The notes: generated by a model from the letters alone, not told the origin. Positions 8,321 through 18,930 are shown, counted from the first letter of the stretch. The stretch is DNA of 64,000 nt from Chitinophagaceae bacterium BSSC1 (GCA_002256435.1 NKJC01000003.1:401264-465263); one strand, 5' to 3'. Numbers and translations are program-made.

Positions 8321-10003
8321 TCAAGGCTGCCAAAATACTTTATATGATTCAGGAACTTTTTGAGCAGGAGCATTGGAATTTAATGCAATCTCACTGGTAC
8401 TGAATGGCAAAGACCAAGGATATTTTCTATCATTTGATACAGGAGTAACTTTTCCATCAGGACCAGTTACGCTTGTAACAGTACCTTCTGGTGCTGGAGC
8501 AAACAATACTGGGTATTTGGTTCTTCTGTAATCTGTGTAGCTATCAACAGGATTTTCAATTCTGTTGATCCATTTTTCTGTCATGATAATCTCTAACTTT
8601 TTCTCTGGTGCAGCAGCATCATAAGCAGCCAATACAGCAGTTTTATAGGTAGTAGTAGCAGCTAAAGTTGCAATAGCTGGAACAGTTTGTGCTGCACCGG
8701 CAGAACCTGGTTTAATAAAGTTGGTGATAATGTAATCCATTTGGTTAAAGGATTCATCCAACGCTTTAGAGAACACAGTTTTTTCAGTTCCAGTTACAAG
8801 ACCTGCATTAATCAATTCTGCTTCTAAATACAAACGATCAGCATAAGTGATAAATTGGTGAGGTAAAGCACCGGTTCCGGCATTTTGAGCACCAAGAGTA
8901 GTAATGGTTTTAGCACCCCCATCTTCATACCTACCACCCGCAGGATACAATCCCAACAAAGAATAAGTAGCACTATTAGATCCATCTCTACAAGGACCAT
9001 TAGATCCAAAAAGGATAGTAATGAATCCACCGTCACGATACTCAGTACAGTTTTCAGGTGCACCAGTAGCAGATTTTTGATTGTAGATATAGTATGGAAT
9101 CCTAGGATCTGGGATATTAAAGAAAATGTTAGCGTTCTTACCTTTCATAATCTCATACAACCATGGGCTGAATAACTGACCACCACGCTGAGTGGCGTTG
9201 TAATCACCATAAGCTGGGTGTCTGTCATCTGTTGCTCCAATTGCACCATAAGGCAACATAAAGCTTTCAGCCTGAGAGTTGATTAAAGTAGCAGGACTTG
9301 CCAATAAAGCAGCTACCTGAGCTTTTACATCCTGTACCAATCTAACTTGGGTATACAGTTTCAATTTCAGGGTATTTGCCGCTTTAATCCAGTTAGTAGT
9401 ATTTCCTTTATAGATATAGTCATCTGCACCAGGTTTAGAAGCATTAGGAGCAGTATTATTGATATCAGCAATACCAGCATCAATCATTTTGATTAATTCA
9501 GGATAGATATCCTTGCCTTTATCAAATTTTGGTTGTTTAATTCCAGCTTCAAATTGGTTGAACTGAGAAAAAGGAACGTCACCATAAACGTCTACCAAAA
9601 CACTAAAAGTATAAGCTTTCAAGATTTTAGCAATACCCGCATAGGTATAACGTGTTTCTTTGGTTCCTTGTGCAATGATTACATCCAAGTTAGTGATAGC
9701 AGTGTACAAGCCATCCCAACCGGCAGAACCAGCACCATATCTGTCAGCACCAACACGACCAGTAGTTTGGTGAGTATATACAGACATAACACCACCAAGA
9801 CCACTTCCTAATGCAATATTACCTGCAATGGAGCGCTCGGCACCACTCAACAATAAGGCTACAGGCACCGCTGTAGGGCTGTTGAGGTTTTTATTTACAT
9901 CTAGGAATTTCTTGCAACCGGTAAACACAGTAGCAAAAGCAACCAATGCTGTAAAAGAATATATGAAATAATTTTTCCTTCTCATAATTGAAAATTTATG
10001 CAT
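8321..10003 (-). CDS. SusD/RagB-like nutrient-binding lipoprotein
   Basis: The surface lid of a SusCD transporter. A lipoprotein signal peptide ends at Cys30 (TGCKKFLDVN), and the start of the mature protein, KKFLDVNKNLNSPT, is typical of the SusD-like group with an N-terminal FLDVNxNPN motif. The 560-residue length and the C-terminal TEKWINRIENPVDSYTDYRRTKYP segment fit that group. ATG codons exist at 10003 and at 9985; the second gives the more usual signal peptide (MRRKNYFIYSF). The gene begins right after susC (stop at 10009-10011). The ligand is not evident from the sequence; adjacent glycosidases suggest an oligosaccharide. Confidence 0.92.
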   Translation of the reverse strand: MHKFSIMRRKNYFIYSFTALVAFATVFTGCKKFLDVNKNLNSPTAVPVALLLSGAERSIAGNIALGSGLGGVMSVYTHQTTGRVGADRYGAGSAGWDGLYTAITNLDVIIAQGTKETRYTYAGIAKILKAYTFSVLVDVYGDVPFSQFNQFEAGIKQPKFDKGKDIYPELIKMIDAGIADINNTAPNASKPGADDYIYKGNTTNWIKAANTLKLKLYTQVRLVQDVKAQVAALLASPATLINSQAESFMLPYGAIGATDDRHPAYGDYNATQRGGQLFSPWLYEIMKGKNANIFFNIPDPRIPYYIYNQKSATGAPENCTEYRDGGFITILFGSNGPCRDGSNSATYSLLGLYPAGGRYEDGGAKTITTLGAQNAGTGALPHQFITYADRLYLEAELINAGLVTGTEKTVFSKALDESFNQMDYIITNFIKPGSAGAAQTVPAIATLAATTTYKTAVLAAYDAAAPEKKLEIIMTEKWINRIENPVDSYTDYRRTKYPVLFAPAPEGTVTSVTGPDGKVTPVSNDRKYPWSLPFSTSEIALNSNAPAQKVPESYKVFWQP

Positions 10004-10008
10004 GATGA

Positions 10009-13000
10009 TTAGAAAGTGATGTTTAAGTTAATACCATATCTTTTTGTACTTGGAGCACCACCAGTTTCAACACCTTGAGCCGTACCACCTACTACTGAGT
10101 TGATATCTGGATCAAAATTGGTATACTTAGGAACATTAGGAGCTAAGAACCAAAGGTTGCGACCAGTCAATGAAATAGTAACATTAGACACTTTTAATTT
10201 GCTTAAAGTAGACGCTGGCAATGAATAAGCCAAAGCAATCTCCCTTAATCTGTAAACTGTACCATCAAATACGGCATATTCAAATGCACCATTGGTTGCA
10301 AAACTAGCACCAGTACCGTTTGTGAAAAATAGGTCATTGGTGGTTACCCTAGTTTGGTTAGCGATTGTTTTACCACCTGAAAGAATTGGTGTGTAATGGT
10401 TTTTACCATCAGCTCCAGTTACTGGAGTTGCATTACCATAAACCCCTTCAATTACACGGCTAACTTCTCTACCTTCTGTATCGCGAGTTACACCTCTACC
10501 CAACATACTGCTGATAGTTTCTGAGTAGAACTGACCACCTTTGGTCATATCCCAAAGTACAGATAATGAAATTCCTTTAAAGCTGAATGTATTGGTAATA
10601 CCCAATTTGTATTTGGCATTAGGATCTCCAACAATATCATCATTTGGATCAACAAATGGCATACCAGAAATTGGATTAATCAACAATTTACCATCGTCAG
10701 TCCTAGCTGATCTACCACCTCTTAAGTAACCATAAGGATAGCCAGCTTCAATATAGTTGAATCCACCAATTATATCCCTAGTAAGACCGTCAACCAGTCT
10801 TTCTACAGTATTCACGTTTTTAGTGAAAATAGCTCTAACATCCCACTGGAAATTCTTGCTGATAACAGGTTTTAAATCCAATGCAGCTTCCCAACCAGTG
10901 TTTCTGATTTCACCAAGGTTGGTATAGAATGAACTATAACCAGTTGTAGTTGGCAAACCAATTGCATAAATTAGGTCAGTGGTTCTTTTATCATACCAAG
11001 TAAGTTCCATGCCAATTCTTCCTTTGAAGAAACGCATGTCTAAACCCAATTCCAATTCCTTTGTAAACTCAGGAGTCAAATTTGGATCATAGCTAGAACT
11101 ACCTCTGTATGCTTGAGATTGACCCAAGAAACCAGCAGCGTTCAAGCCATAAATGGCTTCTCCATTACCAGGAGCAGCGTCATTACCCACCCTTGCAAAA
11201 CCTGCACGGATTTTACCATAATCCAACACATTAGATTTCAGTTTCAAGGCATCAGACCAAACAATTGATCCAGAAATACCTGGGTAGAAATAGGTTGCGT
11301 TTTTGTAAGGTAAAGTAGAAGTAAGGTCAGTTCTTCCTGTTAAGTTTAAGAACGCATAGTTCCTAAATCCAAGAGAAGCTTCTCCAAAGAAACCAACTAG
11401 TCTTCTTTTAGATTGATTATCACTACTGAAAGTTTGTCTAGAAGTATTGGTTAAGTTATATAAACCAGGAATTACAAAGTTTACACCGTAAACTTGTTGA
11501 CCCCTTGATTCACGTTGGTTAATGTCGTTACCAACTTTCAAATCCAAATTGAAATCATTGGATATTTTAGGATTGTAAACGGCAACCAAGGTTGATTGAA
11601 TTTCTTGTGTTCTGCTAACAACTTCAGTTAATGTACCCAAAACGTTATCGGCACTTCCTAAAGAAGATTTGTCAATAATTTGGTCTCTGTATAAAGCATA
11701 ACTGTTTACACCCGCAGTATAATCAATTCTAAATTTGTTGCTGAATTTGTAAGATGCTTTTAAGTTAGCAACAATACGATCATCAACTGAAGTGATTACG
11801 TTGTGATAAGCACCCCAAACTGGGTTAGTGTACTGACCATCATTGAAACCAATTTGAGCACCAGCTCTGTTTTCTGAAGGCCAACCAGTGATATCCCAGT
11901 TTCTAGCCATGGTAAATGTTCTACCCCACTGAGACACAAAAGATTGTGCTTGACCAATGAAACCACCAATTTGTTTGGTACGAGCATATGAGATACTTGC
12001 TCCAATGGTCAATTTACCAATAGAAGTTTGACCACCCACACTAATGTTATTCTTAGTATAGCTAGAGTTGGTGATATAACCTTTTTGATCAACCCTAGAC
12101 AATGTAACGTTGAACAATGAATTTCCTTCACCACCGTTCAAACCAACAGAGTTTTCAAATAAAGTACCTGTATTAAACAAAGAAGATACGTTATCAGGAA
12201 TGGCTTTGTAAGCCAATCTTCCATTAGGGAACAATTCAGGATAAGAGTTATACATAGTTGCCCAAGTAGTAGCAGGAATAGAGTCAATTCCTGATGCTGA
12301 AGTACCAATTACGTTTCCTGTTGCATCATAAATAACACCTTTACCAAACTTACCACCCCAAGAACCGTTAGAAGACTGTACTCTAAAGTTGGCACCAGCT
12401 CCGTAAGTGTTCTGGAAATCAGGCAAGCCAGAAATGTTTTCTAAGCTATATCCTGTTTTATAAGTAACGTTTAAAGATTTTTTACCTTTTCTAGGGCTAC
12501 CAGATTTTGTTGTAATCAACAAAACTCCGTTTGCAGCTCTTGAACCGTACAAAGAAGCTGCAGCAGCACCTTTTAATACGTTGATTGACTCAATATCATT
12601 GGGGTCAATATTACCAAAACCTGAACCGTAAGTACCACCACCACTAAAAGGGCTAGTTGTATTTACTAAGTTATTACTATAAGGTACTCCATCAACTACA
12701 ATCAATGGCTCACCACCACTGAAAGAAGATACTCCCCTAATTTGAATACGAGTAGCAGCACCAGGAGCACCCTGACCACCTCTAATATCCACACCAGGTA
12801 CTTTACCAGCAAGACCTTTTAAAACGTCTGGCTCTGATTTCAACAATAAATTTGCTGGATCCACTTTGGATACCGCATAACCCAATGCTTTTTCAGAACG
12901 CCTAATACCCATAGCGGTTACTACCACTTCTGAGAGGTTTGCATCTGAAGGCATTAAAGTAACATTTGCAGTTGTTCCAGTAACTGTAACTTCTCTAGAA

Positions 13001-13236
13001 GTAAAGCTCACATTGGAAATAACCAAAACATCACCTTTGGAAGCATTGATTTTGAATCTTCCTTGTTCATCCGCAGCAACTCCATTAGTGGTTTTTCCTT
13101 TAATGAGGATGGATGCTGATGGAACAGGAGCCCCTTTCTGGTCTGTTACCCTACCGGTAACAGAGAGGACTTGAGCCTGTCCTGCAATGGCAAAGTATAG
13201 CATTGCAACAAGAAGACTAGACAAGAATTTTCTCAT
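10009..13236 (-). CDS. SusC/RagA TonB-linked outer-membrane transporter
   Basis: This 1075-residue protein is the outer-membrane barrel of the first SusCD system. In order it has a signal peptide ending near AGQAQ, a carboxypeptidase-D-like regulatory domain (about residues 25-100, GRVTDQKGAPVPSASILIKG), a TonB plug (about 115-245) with the family signature VLKGAAAASLYGSRAANGVL, and a 22-strand-type barrel ending in an aromatic residue (NITF). It imports bound oligosaccharides with energy from TonB. The susD and lipoprotein genes follow on the same strand. The upstream intergenic region is shared with the sugar permease at 13516. Confidence 0.95.
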   Translation of the reverse strand: MRKFLSSLLVAMLYFAIAGQAQVLSVTGRVTDQKGAPVPSASILIKGKTTNGVAADEQGRFKINASKGDVLVISNVSFTSREVTVTGTTANVTLMPSDANLSEVVVTAMGIRRSEKALGYAVSKVDPANLLLKSEPDVLKGLAGKVPGVDIRGGQGAPGAATRIQIRGVSSFSGGEPLIVVDGVPYSNNLVNTTSPFSGGGTYGSGFGNIDPNDIESINVLKGAAAASLYGSRAANGVLLITTKSGSPRKGKKSLNVTYKTGYSLENISGLPDFQNTYGAGANFRVQSSNGSWGGKFGKGVIYDATGNVIGTSASGIDSIPATTWATMYNSYPELFPNGRLAYKAIPDNVSSLFNTGTLFENSVGLNGGEGNSLFNVTLSRVDQKGYITNSSYTKNNISVGGQTSIGKLTIGASISYARTKQIGGFIGQAQSFVSQWGRTFTMARNWDITGWPSENRAGAQIGFNDGQYTNPVWGAYHNVITSVDDRIVANLKASYKFSNKFRIDYTAGVNSYALYRDQIIDKSSLGSADNVLGTLTEVVSRTQEIQSTLVAVYNPKISNDFNLDLKVGNDINQRESRGQQVYGVNFVIPGLYNLTNTSRQTFSSDNQSKRRLVGFFGEASLGFRNYAFLNLTGRTDLTSTLPYKNATYFYPGISGSIVWSDALKLKSNVLDYGKIRAGFARVGNDAAPGNGEAIYGLNAAGFLGQSQAYRGSSSYDPNLTPEFTKELELGLDMRFFKGRIGMELTWYDKRTTDLIYAIGLPTTTGYSSFYTNLGEIRNTGWEAALDLKPVISKNFQWDVRAIFTKNVNTVERLVDGLTRDIIGGFNYIEAGYPYGYLRGGRSARTDDGKLLINPISGMPFVDPNDDIVGDPNAKYKLGITNTFSFKGISLSVLWDMTKGGQFYSETISSMLGRGVTRDTEGREVSRVIEGVYGNATPVTGADGKNHYTPILSGGKTIANQTRVTTNDLFFTNGTGASFATNGAFEYAVFDGTVYRLREIALAYSLPASTLSKLKVSNVTISLTGRNLWFLAPNVPKYTNFDPDINSVVGGTAQGVETGGAPSTKRYGINLNITF

Positions 13237-13515
13237 TTTTGTACAGTTTTAGCAGTTTTAGTAATCTAAAAGAAAGTTCAAAATAGGACAAAATGTTCAT
13301 TTACTGTTAAATCCTGTTAAAAAAAACTAAAAAAAGCTAGTCAAAAATTGTTTTGAAACATAATAATTAAAGATTATTTGTGCAATCATGTTTTGCTTAA
13401 CAAAAAGCAACATTTTTACATATGAAGCCATAAACTCCTTTTTTACTGCTGCGCAAACGATTGTCCAAGTCTTTTTGGGGCATATTCACTAATTTAAAAT
13501 TCTAACTACATATAT
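13237..13515. promoter_or_regulatory. Divergent regulatory region, susC and sugar permease
   Basis: This 279-base AT-rich stretch holds the promoters of two divergent genes and no coding sequence that I can support. Close to the susC start there is a short tandem repeat of CTAAAACTG (minus strand). A LacI-type operator-like site lies at 13451-13466, nearer the permease. I could not fix a clear -33/-7 pair for either gene. Confidence 0.5.
13451..13466. promoter_or_regulatory. Candidate LacI-family operator upstream of the sugar permease
   Basis: The site reads GCGCAAACGATTGTCC, with the palindromic core CAAACGATTG at 13454-13463. This fits the CAAnCGnTTG pattern bound by LacI-family repressors. 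The identical TGCGCAAACGATTGT sequence recurs at 19001-19015 upstream of the GH35-GH20 operon. No LacI-family gene lies in the window. Confidence 0.55.
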
Positions 13516-14787
13516 ATGCAAACTGCAAAAAAAGAAAATCAATACGCTATTGTTATAATTGGCCTCCTATTCTTTGTTTTTGGATTTGTTACCTGGCTAA
13601 ATGGTACACTAATCCCTTTTTTAAAATTAGCCTGCCAACTAAACAATGATATTCAAGCATTCTTTGTCACTTTTGCATTTTATATGGCCTATTTCTTCTT
13701 AGCCATTCCATCTTCCATGATTCTGAAAAAAACCGGATTTAAAAATGGGATGTCATTAGGTCTATTGGTGATGGCCATTGGATCGATGGTTTTTGTACCT
13801 GCAGCCAATGCAAGAAGTTTTGGCTTATTTCTAACCGGACTCTTTATTCAAGGAATGGGATTGGCGTTATTACAAACAGCTTCTAACCCATACATTAGTA
13901 TTGTAGGACCCATAGAAAGTGCTGCCAAGAGAATCAGCATCATGGGCATCTGCAACAAAATTGCGGGTATGCTCTCCCCCATCATACTTGGTGCATTGGT
14001 ACTCAAGAATGCAGGAAGTATAGAAACCGCAATTAGTCAAACCAATGATCCAGCAGTAAAAGAAAGTTTGTTAAATGAATTAGCCGGAAGAGTGATCACA
14101 CCCTATATTATTATGACGGTGGTATTGGTTTTGTTGGCATTCATGATTAAGAGATCGGCCCTGCCAGAAATTGATACAGATCAGGAAGATGCCAATGATA
14201 AATCAGCTGTAGAAAAACATTCTGTTTTGGCCTTTCCACATTTATTACTAGGTGTGCTTTGTTTGTTTTTATATGTTGGAGCAGAAGTAATGGCGGGCGA
14301 TGCCATTGGGGCGTATGGAAGAGAAATGGGTATGCCTTTAGATGAAACCAAATACTTTACAACCTTTACATTATTTGCCATGTTACTGGGTTATATTATT
14401 GGTATTTTTACTATTCCAAAATATTTGACCCAACAAAAAGCCTTGGCAATCTCTGCCGTTTCTGGCATTGTATTTAGTCTATTGGCATTTGCAACTACTG
14501 GATATCTAGCCATTAGCTTTATTGCATTATTAGGTCTTTCAAATGCACTCATGTGGCCTGCTATTTTTCCACTAGCTATCAGCGGACTAGGAAGGTTTAC
14601 CAAAACAGGTTCAGCATTATTAATCACGGGGATTGCAGGTGGGGCGCTGATTCCATTATTGTATACTACATTAAAAGACAAAGAAATTTTGAGCAACTCT
14701 TTGTCCTTTATGGTTTGTATGGTACCAGCTTATTTATACATTTTATATTATGCCCTGAGGGGATATAAAGTAGGAAAAACAGCCTAA
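13516..14787 (+). CDS. FucP/NagP-type sugar:H+ symporter (MFS)
   Basis: A 423-residue inner-membrane permease with about twelve hydrophobic helices. The opening FFVFGFVTWLNGTLIPFLK and the stretch LLQTASNPYISIVGP are hallmark segments of the fucose/glucose/galactose permease group of the major facilitator superfamily. Members of this group in Bacteroidota and Shewanella carry N-acetylglucosamine (NagP), glucose or fucose. The convergent neighbour is a GH20 hexosaminidase, which favours N-acetylglucosamine as substrate, but this is inference. A LacI-type operator sits about 50 bases upstream of the ATG. Its stop codon abuts that of the GH20 gene with no spacer. Confidence 0.9.
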   Translation: MQTAKKENQYAIVIIGLLFFVFGFVTWLNGTLIPFLKLACQLNNDIQAFFVTFAFYMAYFFLAIPSSMILKKTGFKNGMSLGLLVMAIGSMVFVPAANARSFGLFLTGLFIQGMGLALLQTASNPYISIVGPIESAAKRISIMGICNKIAGMLSPIILGALVLKNAGSIETAISQTNDPAVKESLLNELAGRVITPYIIMTVVLVLLAFMIKRSALPEIDTDQEDANDKSAVEKHSVLAFPHLLLGVLCLFLYVGAEVMAGDAIGAYGREMGMPLDETKYFTTFTLFAMLLGYIIGIFTIPKYLTQQKALAISAVSGIVFSLLAFATTGYLAISFIALLGLSNALMWPAIFPLAISGLGRFTKTGSALLITGIAGGALIPLLYTTLKDKEILSNSLSFMVCMVPAYLYILYYALRGYKVGKTA

Positions 14788-17079
14788 TTATTCCACTACC
14801 AATTCATCTGCAAATATCCAACCCGGCTTACCCTCACCACTATGCCCTTTGGGGCAGAGATTATTCTTGGCACTAACCCTGATAAATCTAATTGGTGTTG
14901 CAGGAGCTTTGATTTTGAAATCATGCATCACACTCTTTTCTTCAATGGATACAGGGCTTGGAATATTTCCTAACAAAGTAAAATTTGTTCCATCAGTTGA
15001 AACTTCAAATTGAACAGCAGCAGGCAAGAAAATCCAATCCTTATAATGCTGCAAACAACCCAGTGCGATTGTTTGTACTTGCTTAGCTTCACCCAAATCA
15101 ATGGTAGCAATTAAATCTCCATCTGTAAACCCATGCCAGTTCTTGCCAATGGCATCTGTGCCTCTAACTCCATCGGTTAAGGTATTGGCCCCAGCGGCTG
15201 GATAATACTTGCTATAGGGTTTTACATAAATAACTGATTTGCCCACAGCTTGATGCATAGAGAAATATTGCTTGGCTGCTTGTAACCCTTTGATACTATT
15301 GTTCACAGAAAGTTTTGCCTTGATCCATTGTGTAGATTGAACTGATATAGGGCCTGTATATAGCTGGCTTTGGAGGTTAGGTTCTGAGCCATCGGTGGTA
15401 TACCAAATTTTAGCGTCGTTGATTTCTGTGCTAAGCGTTACAAAAAGTTTTCCCTTTTCTGCATAAGGTTTAATCTCTACTGCAAAGTTTCCTGCACTAT
15501 AATTTAATCCGCGTTGACCAAATGCTTTAAACTGTTGTGGTAAACGTTGATTAAATGCATCCCAATTCTTTTCAGACTTAGGCGTCCACAAAACTTCCGA
15601 CAAAGCCAACATTCTGGGCAAGACCATGTATTGAACCATAGAAGCAGTTGTAATAAATTCTGTCCAAAGATTAGCCTGAGCACCCATTACATAAGCCGCT
15701 TCCGTTGTAGAAAGCTCTTTTGGTATGGGTTCATAGTCATACACCATTTTCAAGGTATTCATGCCGCCAATGGCAACAGGTTCTCCTTCAGGTCCTGCTT
15801 GATAATGGTCAAAATAAACAGGCTTTCCAGGGGTCATCACCACCTGGTGTTTCATCTTAGCAGCTTCAATGCCACCCGCTTCTCCACGCCAGCTCATCAC
15901 GGTTGCATCAGGTGCTAAACCACCTTCTAAAATCTCATCCCAACCAATCATTTTCCGATTCCTTTTTTTAAGTAAACCCTCTACCCTTTTCATAAAATAG
16001 CTTTGTAAGCCATTCTCGTCTTTCAAATTTTCACGAGCAATTTTAGCCTGACAAACCGCACATTTTTTCCAAGGGTCTTTGTCTACTTCATCACCACCTA
16101 AATGAATATAGGTTGATGGAAATAATTTGACAACCTCATCCAACACATTATCAATAAACTGATACACAGAATCATTACCAGCGCAATAATTAGAAGAGAT
16201 ATTGGTATAGTTGCCACCTGTCATGGGCAACTGAAATTGCTTGTTACAACTCAGCAATGGATATGCTGCAATGGCCGATGCCACATGTCCGGGCATTTCT
16301 ATTTCAGGAACAATGGTCACATTTCTTTGAGCAGCATAAGCAATAATTTCTTTTACCTGTTCTTGTGTATAATAACCCCCATAAGTAGCGGGCTCTCCTG
16401 TTTTAGCCTGGGGGCGATTTCCCCATACTTGATCGGTATAATCTACGCGCCAAGCACCAACTTGGGTGAGTGCAGGATATTTTTTGATTTCTAATCTCCA
16501 ACCTTGATCATCTACCAAATGCCAGTGAAAACGATTCATTTTATAAGAAGCCAATAAATCAATGTATTGCTTTACTAAATCTGGTCCAAAGAAATGACGG
16601 CTCACGTCTAAATGCATACCACGATATTGAAACCTGGGATAGTCTTTGATTTGCATGCATGGAATTTGCATTACCGCATTGGTTCTAATAGCAGGTAGGG
16701 TTTGCAACAATGTTTGAATACCATATATTAAACCCGCATTGGCATTGGCTTGAATGGTAATGCTATTAGTTGCTACCTGCATCAAATATCCTTCCTGACC
16801 AATTTCATCCAATTTGGCTAATTGCAAAACAATGGCTTTACCTGCAGTTTTATTTGGCATTGATACACCTGAAATATTTTTTAGCGATGCACGCAAAAAA
16901 TCTACCACAGGTGCTACACCAGTTTGTTTTAGATCAGCTCGAATACCAGTAGAAGCGTCTAATACAAAGACACCAGATTCTATTTTAAGAGAAACGGGTT
17001 TGGGTATAATGGCGGGTTCTTGGGCAAAAAGATTGTTGAACCCCATCAAAAGCAACAAAGTAAAAAAGTATTGTTTCAT
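14788..17079 (-). CDS. GH20 beta-N-acetylhexosaminidase with C-terminal binding modules
   Basis: This exported 763-residue enzyme removes terminal GlcNAc or GalNAc from chitin oligomers and glycoprotein glycans by substrate-assisted catalysis. A signal peptide ends near FAQEP. A GH20b domain covers about residues 20-140, and the GH20 barrel about 145-500 with the catalytic pair Asp330-Glu331 in HLGGDEVD. A chitobiase C-terminal Ig-like domain (around 540-610, KIWYTTDGSEP) and a discoidin-like F5/8 module (about 625-760) follow. It lies 18 bases downstream of the GH35 gene and forms an operon with it. Confidence 0.95.
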   Translation of the reverse strand: MKQYFFTLLLLMGFNNLFAQEPAIIPKPVSLKIESGVFVLDASTGIRADLKQTGVAPVVDFLRASLKNISGVSMPNKTAGKAIVLQLAKLDEIGQEGYLMQVATNSITIQANANAGLIYGIQTLLQTLPAIRTNAVMQIPCMQIKDYPRFQYRGMHLDVSRHFFGPDLVKQYIDLLASYKMNRFHWHLVDDQGWRLEIKKYPALTQVGAWRVDYTDQVWGNRPQAKTGEPATYGGYYTQEQVKEIIAYAAQRNVTIVPEIEMPGHVASAIAAYPLLSCNKQFQLPMTGGNYTNISSNYCAGNDSVYQFIDNVLDEVVKLFPSTYIHLGGDEVDKDPWKKCAVCQAKIARENLKDENGLQSYFMKRVEGLLKKRNRKMIGWDEILEGGLAPDATVMSWRGEAGGIEAAKMKHQVVMTPGKPVYFDHYQAGPEGEPVAIGGMNTLKMVYDYEPIPKELSTTEAAYVMGAQANLWTEFITTASMVQYMVLPRMLALSEVLWTPKSEKNWDAFNQRLPQQFKAFGQRGLNYSAGNFAVEIKPYAEKGKLFVTLSTEINDAKIWYTTDGSEPNLQSQLYTGPISVQSTQWIKAKLSVNNSIKGLQAAKQYFSMHQAVGKSVIYVKPYSKYYPAAGANTLTDGVRGTDAIGKNWHGFTDGDLIATIDLGEAKQVQTIALGCLQHYKDWIFLPAAVQFEVSTDGTNFTLLGNIPSPVSIEEKSVMHDFKIKAPATPIRFIRVSAKNNLCPKGHSGEGKPGWIFADELVVE

Positions 17080-17097
17080 GACTGATAGTTATAAATA

Positions 17098-18930
17098 TTA
17101 TTCTAATGTAGCGCCTGCTGATATTTGTGCCGCTGATGATTGTAATAAGTCAAAAACAAGGATTTCATTATTTCCTTTTTTCAACCATTGTGCAGGGCAG
17201 AAGATTTTTTGTTGAGGCCCTATATTCCAATAGCGGCCTAGGTTATGACCATTTACATAGACCATGCCTTTACTATATTTTGACAAGTCAAAATACGTAT
17301 CTCCCAATTCGGTTAATTGAAATGAGGCTTTATAAAAATTACATAGTTTATCCTTGATTGGTTTTGCACTTACAACAGGAGGATGTTTGGACATAAATGC
17401 TTCATCCATGGGTAGCAAAGTGGTTTGCCAATTCATCAGCGTCATCCCATTGAGTGTAACCCTATCGGTAATCCCTTTTCTATCATGCATAAACTGCGCA
17501 AAATTGATATGTCCCATTCCTTCCATCACAATTTCTAACAATGGATTTTTCACGTCAGATTTGGGCAGGTTTACTTCCCAGTTTCCGCCGTCTCTGTAAA
17601 CCGTATCAATAAATTTTCCATTTAAAAACACTAGTGCATAATCATGTGGTTCCCAAATTTTTAACTTACCAGATTTGTGACCAATTAATGTTGTGGAATA
17701 AATAGCCATCCCTTGGTTTTGTCCCAATGCCTCAAATGTTTTTGGTTGCGCTGAAGCGATGGTTGGTAGTTGATAGTCCCATATAGAAGCAACTTGTTGC
17801 AAGTCAAATGGCGCAATACTGATAGTTTTAATGGGTGCTGGTATGGCAGGCAAAGGCTTATCAGTATGTGCCTGAATCATCCTTCTTAGCATATAGTATT
17901 TAGGCGTTGCCATTCCTTGTTCACTTATGGGTGAATCATAATCATAGCTAGTAAGATCTGGTTGATACTGGGTAGGAGAAAATGCATTGGCACCTGCAGT
18001 AAAACCAAAATTGGTTCCACCATGCACCACATATAGGTTAAAGGATTTTTTATGATCCAATAAATACGTGATTTCTTTTTTCAAATCATTGGTGTCGGGC
18101 TTTGCCCATTTTTCTCCCCAATGGGTTAACCAACCGGGATAAGTTTCTCCACTAAAAGCTGGAACATTGGGATTGTGTTTTTTGGCTTGAGCAAAATCGC
18201 CGTCGTTTCCTCCACTGTCTAATCCAATAGCTGCGCCGTCAATATTACCCGCGTCCAACATATAAGCAGTGGGACCATCTGATGTATAAAAAGGAACTGT
18301 AAATCCATTATTTATCCAAAGCTTACGCAAGGTTTCCATATAGACTTTGTCATTGCCATAGCTTCCGTATTCATTTTCTACCTGAACCATTAATATGGGG
18401 CCGCCCTTACTCACTTGCAAGTTCACTACTTCCTTTGCTAATCGATTGATATACCTTGTAGCGGCATTTATATACCTAGGATCCATGCAGCGCACTTTAA
18501 TGTCTGGGAACTTTAATAAATAAGGGGGAATTCCACCAAAATCCCATTCCGCACATACATAGGGCCCTGGTCTAAAAATCACCCACATGCCCTCTTCTTG
18601 GCAGATTTTTACAAATGCTGCAATGTCTTTGTTATTGCTTTTAAAATCAAATACCCCTTCAGTGGTTTCATGAAAATTCCAAAAAATATAGGCCGCAATG
18701 GTATTGCATCCCATGGCTTTTGCCATTTGTATTCTATGGCGCCAGTATTCTCTTGGAATCCTTGCTGGGTGCATTTCTCCACTAATTATTTGATAAGGCT
18801 TCCCGTCTAATAAAAAGTCTTCCTTACCCAATTTGAATTGATGCGTAACAGCAGGTTTAGAAACCGTTTGAGCATTTAGTGTAAAAGCATTCAAAAGAAA
18901 AAGGCAAATCAGCCCAGCTAAAGATTTCAT
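17098..18930 (-). CDS. GH35 beta-galactosidase
   Basis: A 610-residue exported glycosidase that releases terminal beta-galactose. After a signal peptide (ending near LNAQT) the GH35 barrel shows the acid/base Glu187 in VENEYGSYG and a candidate nucleophile Glu262 in FSGETYPGW, both as in the family. Substrate-site segments HPARIPREYW and FRPGPYVCAEWDFGG are also typical. The C-terminal third is beta-sandwich, ending near the LGRYWNIGPQ motif. It is the first gene of a GH35-GH20 operon, preceded by a 12-base-pair inverted repeat almost touching the start codon and by a LacI-type operator. With GH20 it could take apart Gal-GlcNAc ends of glycans. Confidence 0.95.
   Translation of the reverse strand: MKSLAGLICLFLLNAFTLNAQTVSKPAVTHQFKLGKEDFLLDGKPYQIISGEMHPARIPREYWRHRIQMAKAMGCNTIAAYIFWNFHETTEGVFDFKSNNKDIAAFVKICQEEGMWVIFRPGPYVCAEWDFGGIPPYLLKFPDIKVRCMDPRYINAATRYINRLAKEVVNLQVSKGGPILMVQVENEYGSYGNDKVYMETLRKLWINNGFTVPFYTSDGPTAYMLDAGNIDGAAIGLDSGGNDGDFAQAKKHNPNVPAFSGETYPGWLTHWGEKWAKPDTNDLKKEITYLLDHKKSFNLYVVHGGTNFGFTAGANAFSPTQYQPDLTSYDYDSPISEQGMATPKYYMLRRMIQAHTDKPLPAIPAPIKTISIAPFDLQQVASIWDYQLPTIASAQPKTFEALGQNQGMAIYSTTLIGHKSGKLKIWEPHDYALVFLNGKFIDTVYRDGGNWEVNLPKSDVKNPLLEIVMEGMGHINFAQFMHDRKGITDRVTLNGMTLMNWQTTLLPMDEAFMSKHPPVVSAKPIKDKLCNFYKASFQLTELGDTYFDLSKYSKGMVYVNGHNLGRYWNIGPQQKIFCPAQWLKKGNNEILVFDLLQSSAAQISAGATLE

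Noticed and set aside
15547..15918. A 123-codon plus-strand frame inside the GH20 gene
   Set aside because: Shadow frame over the conserved catalytic domain; composition and content are not protein-like.
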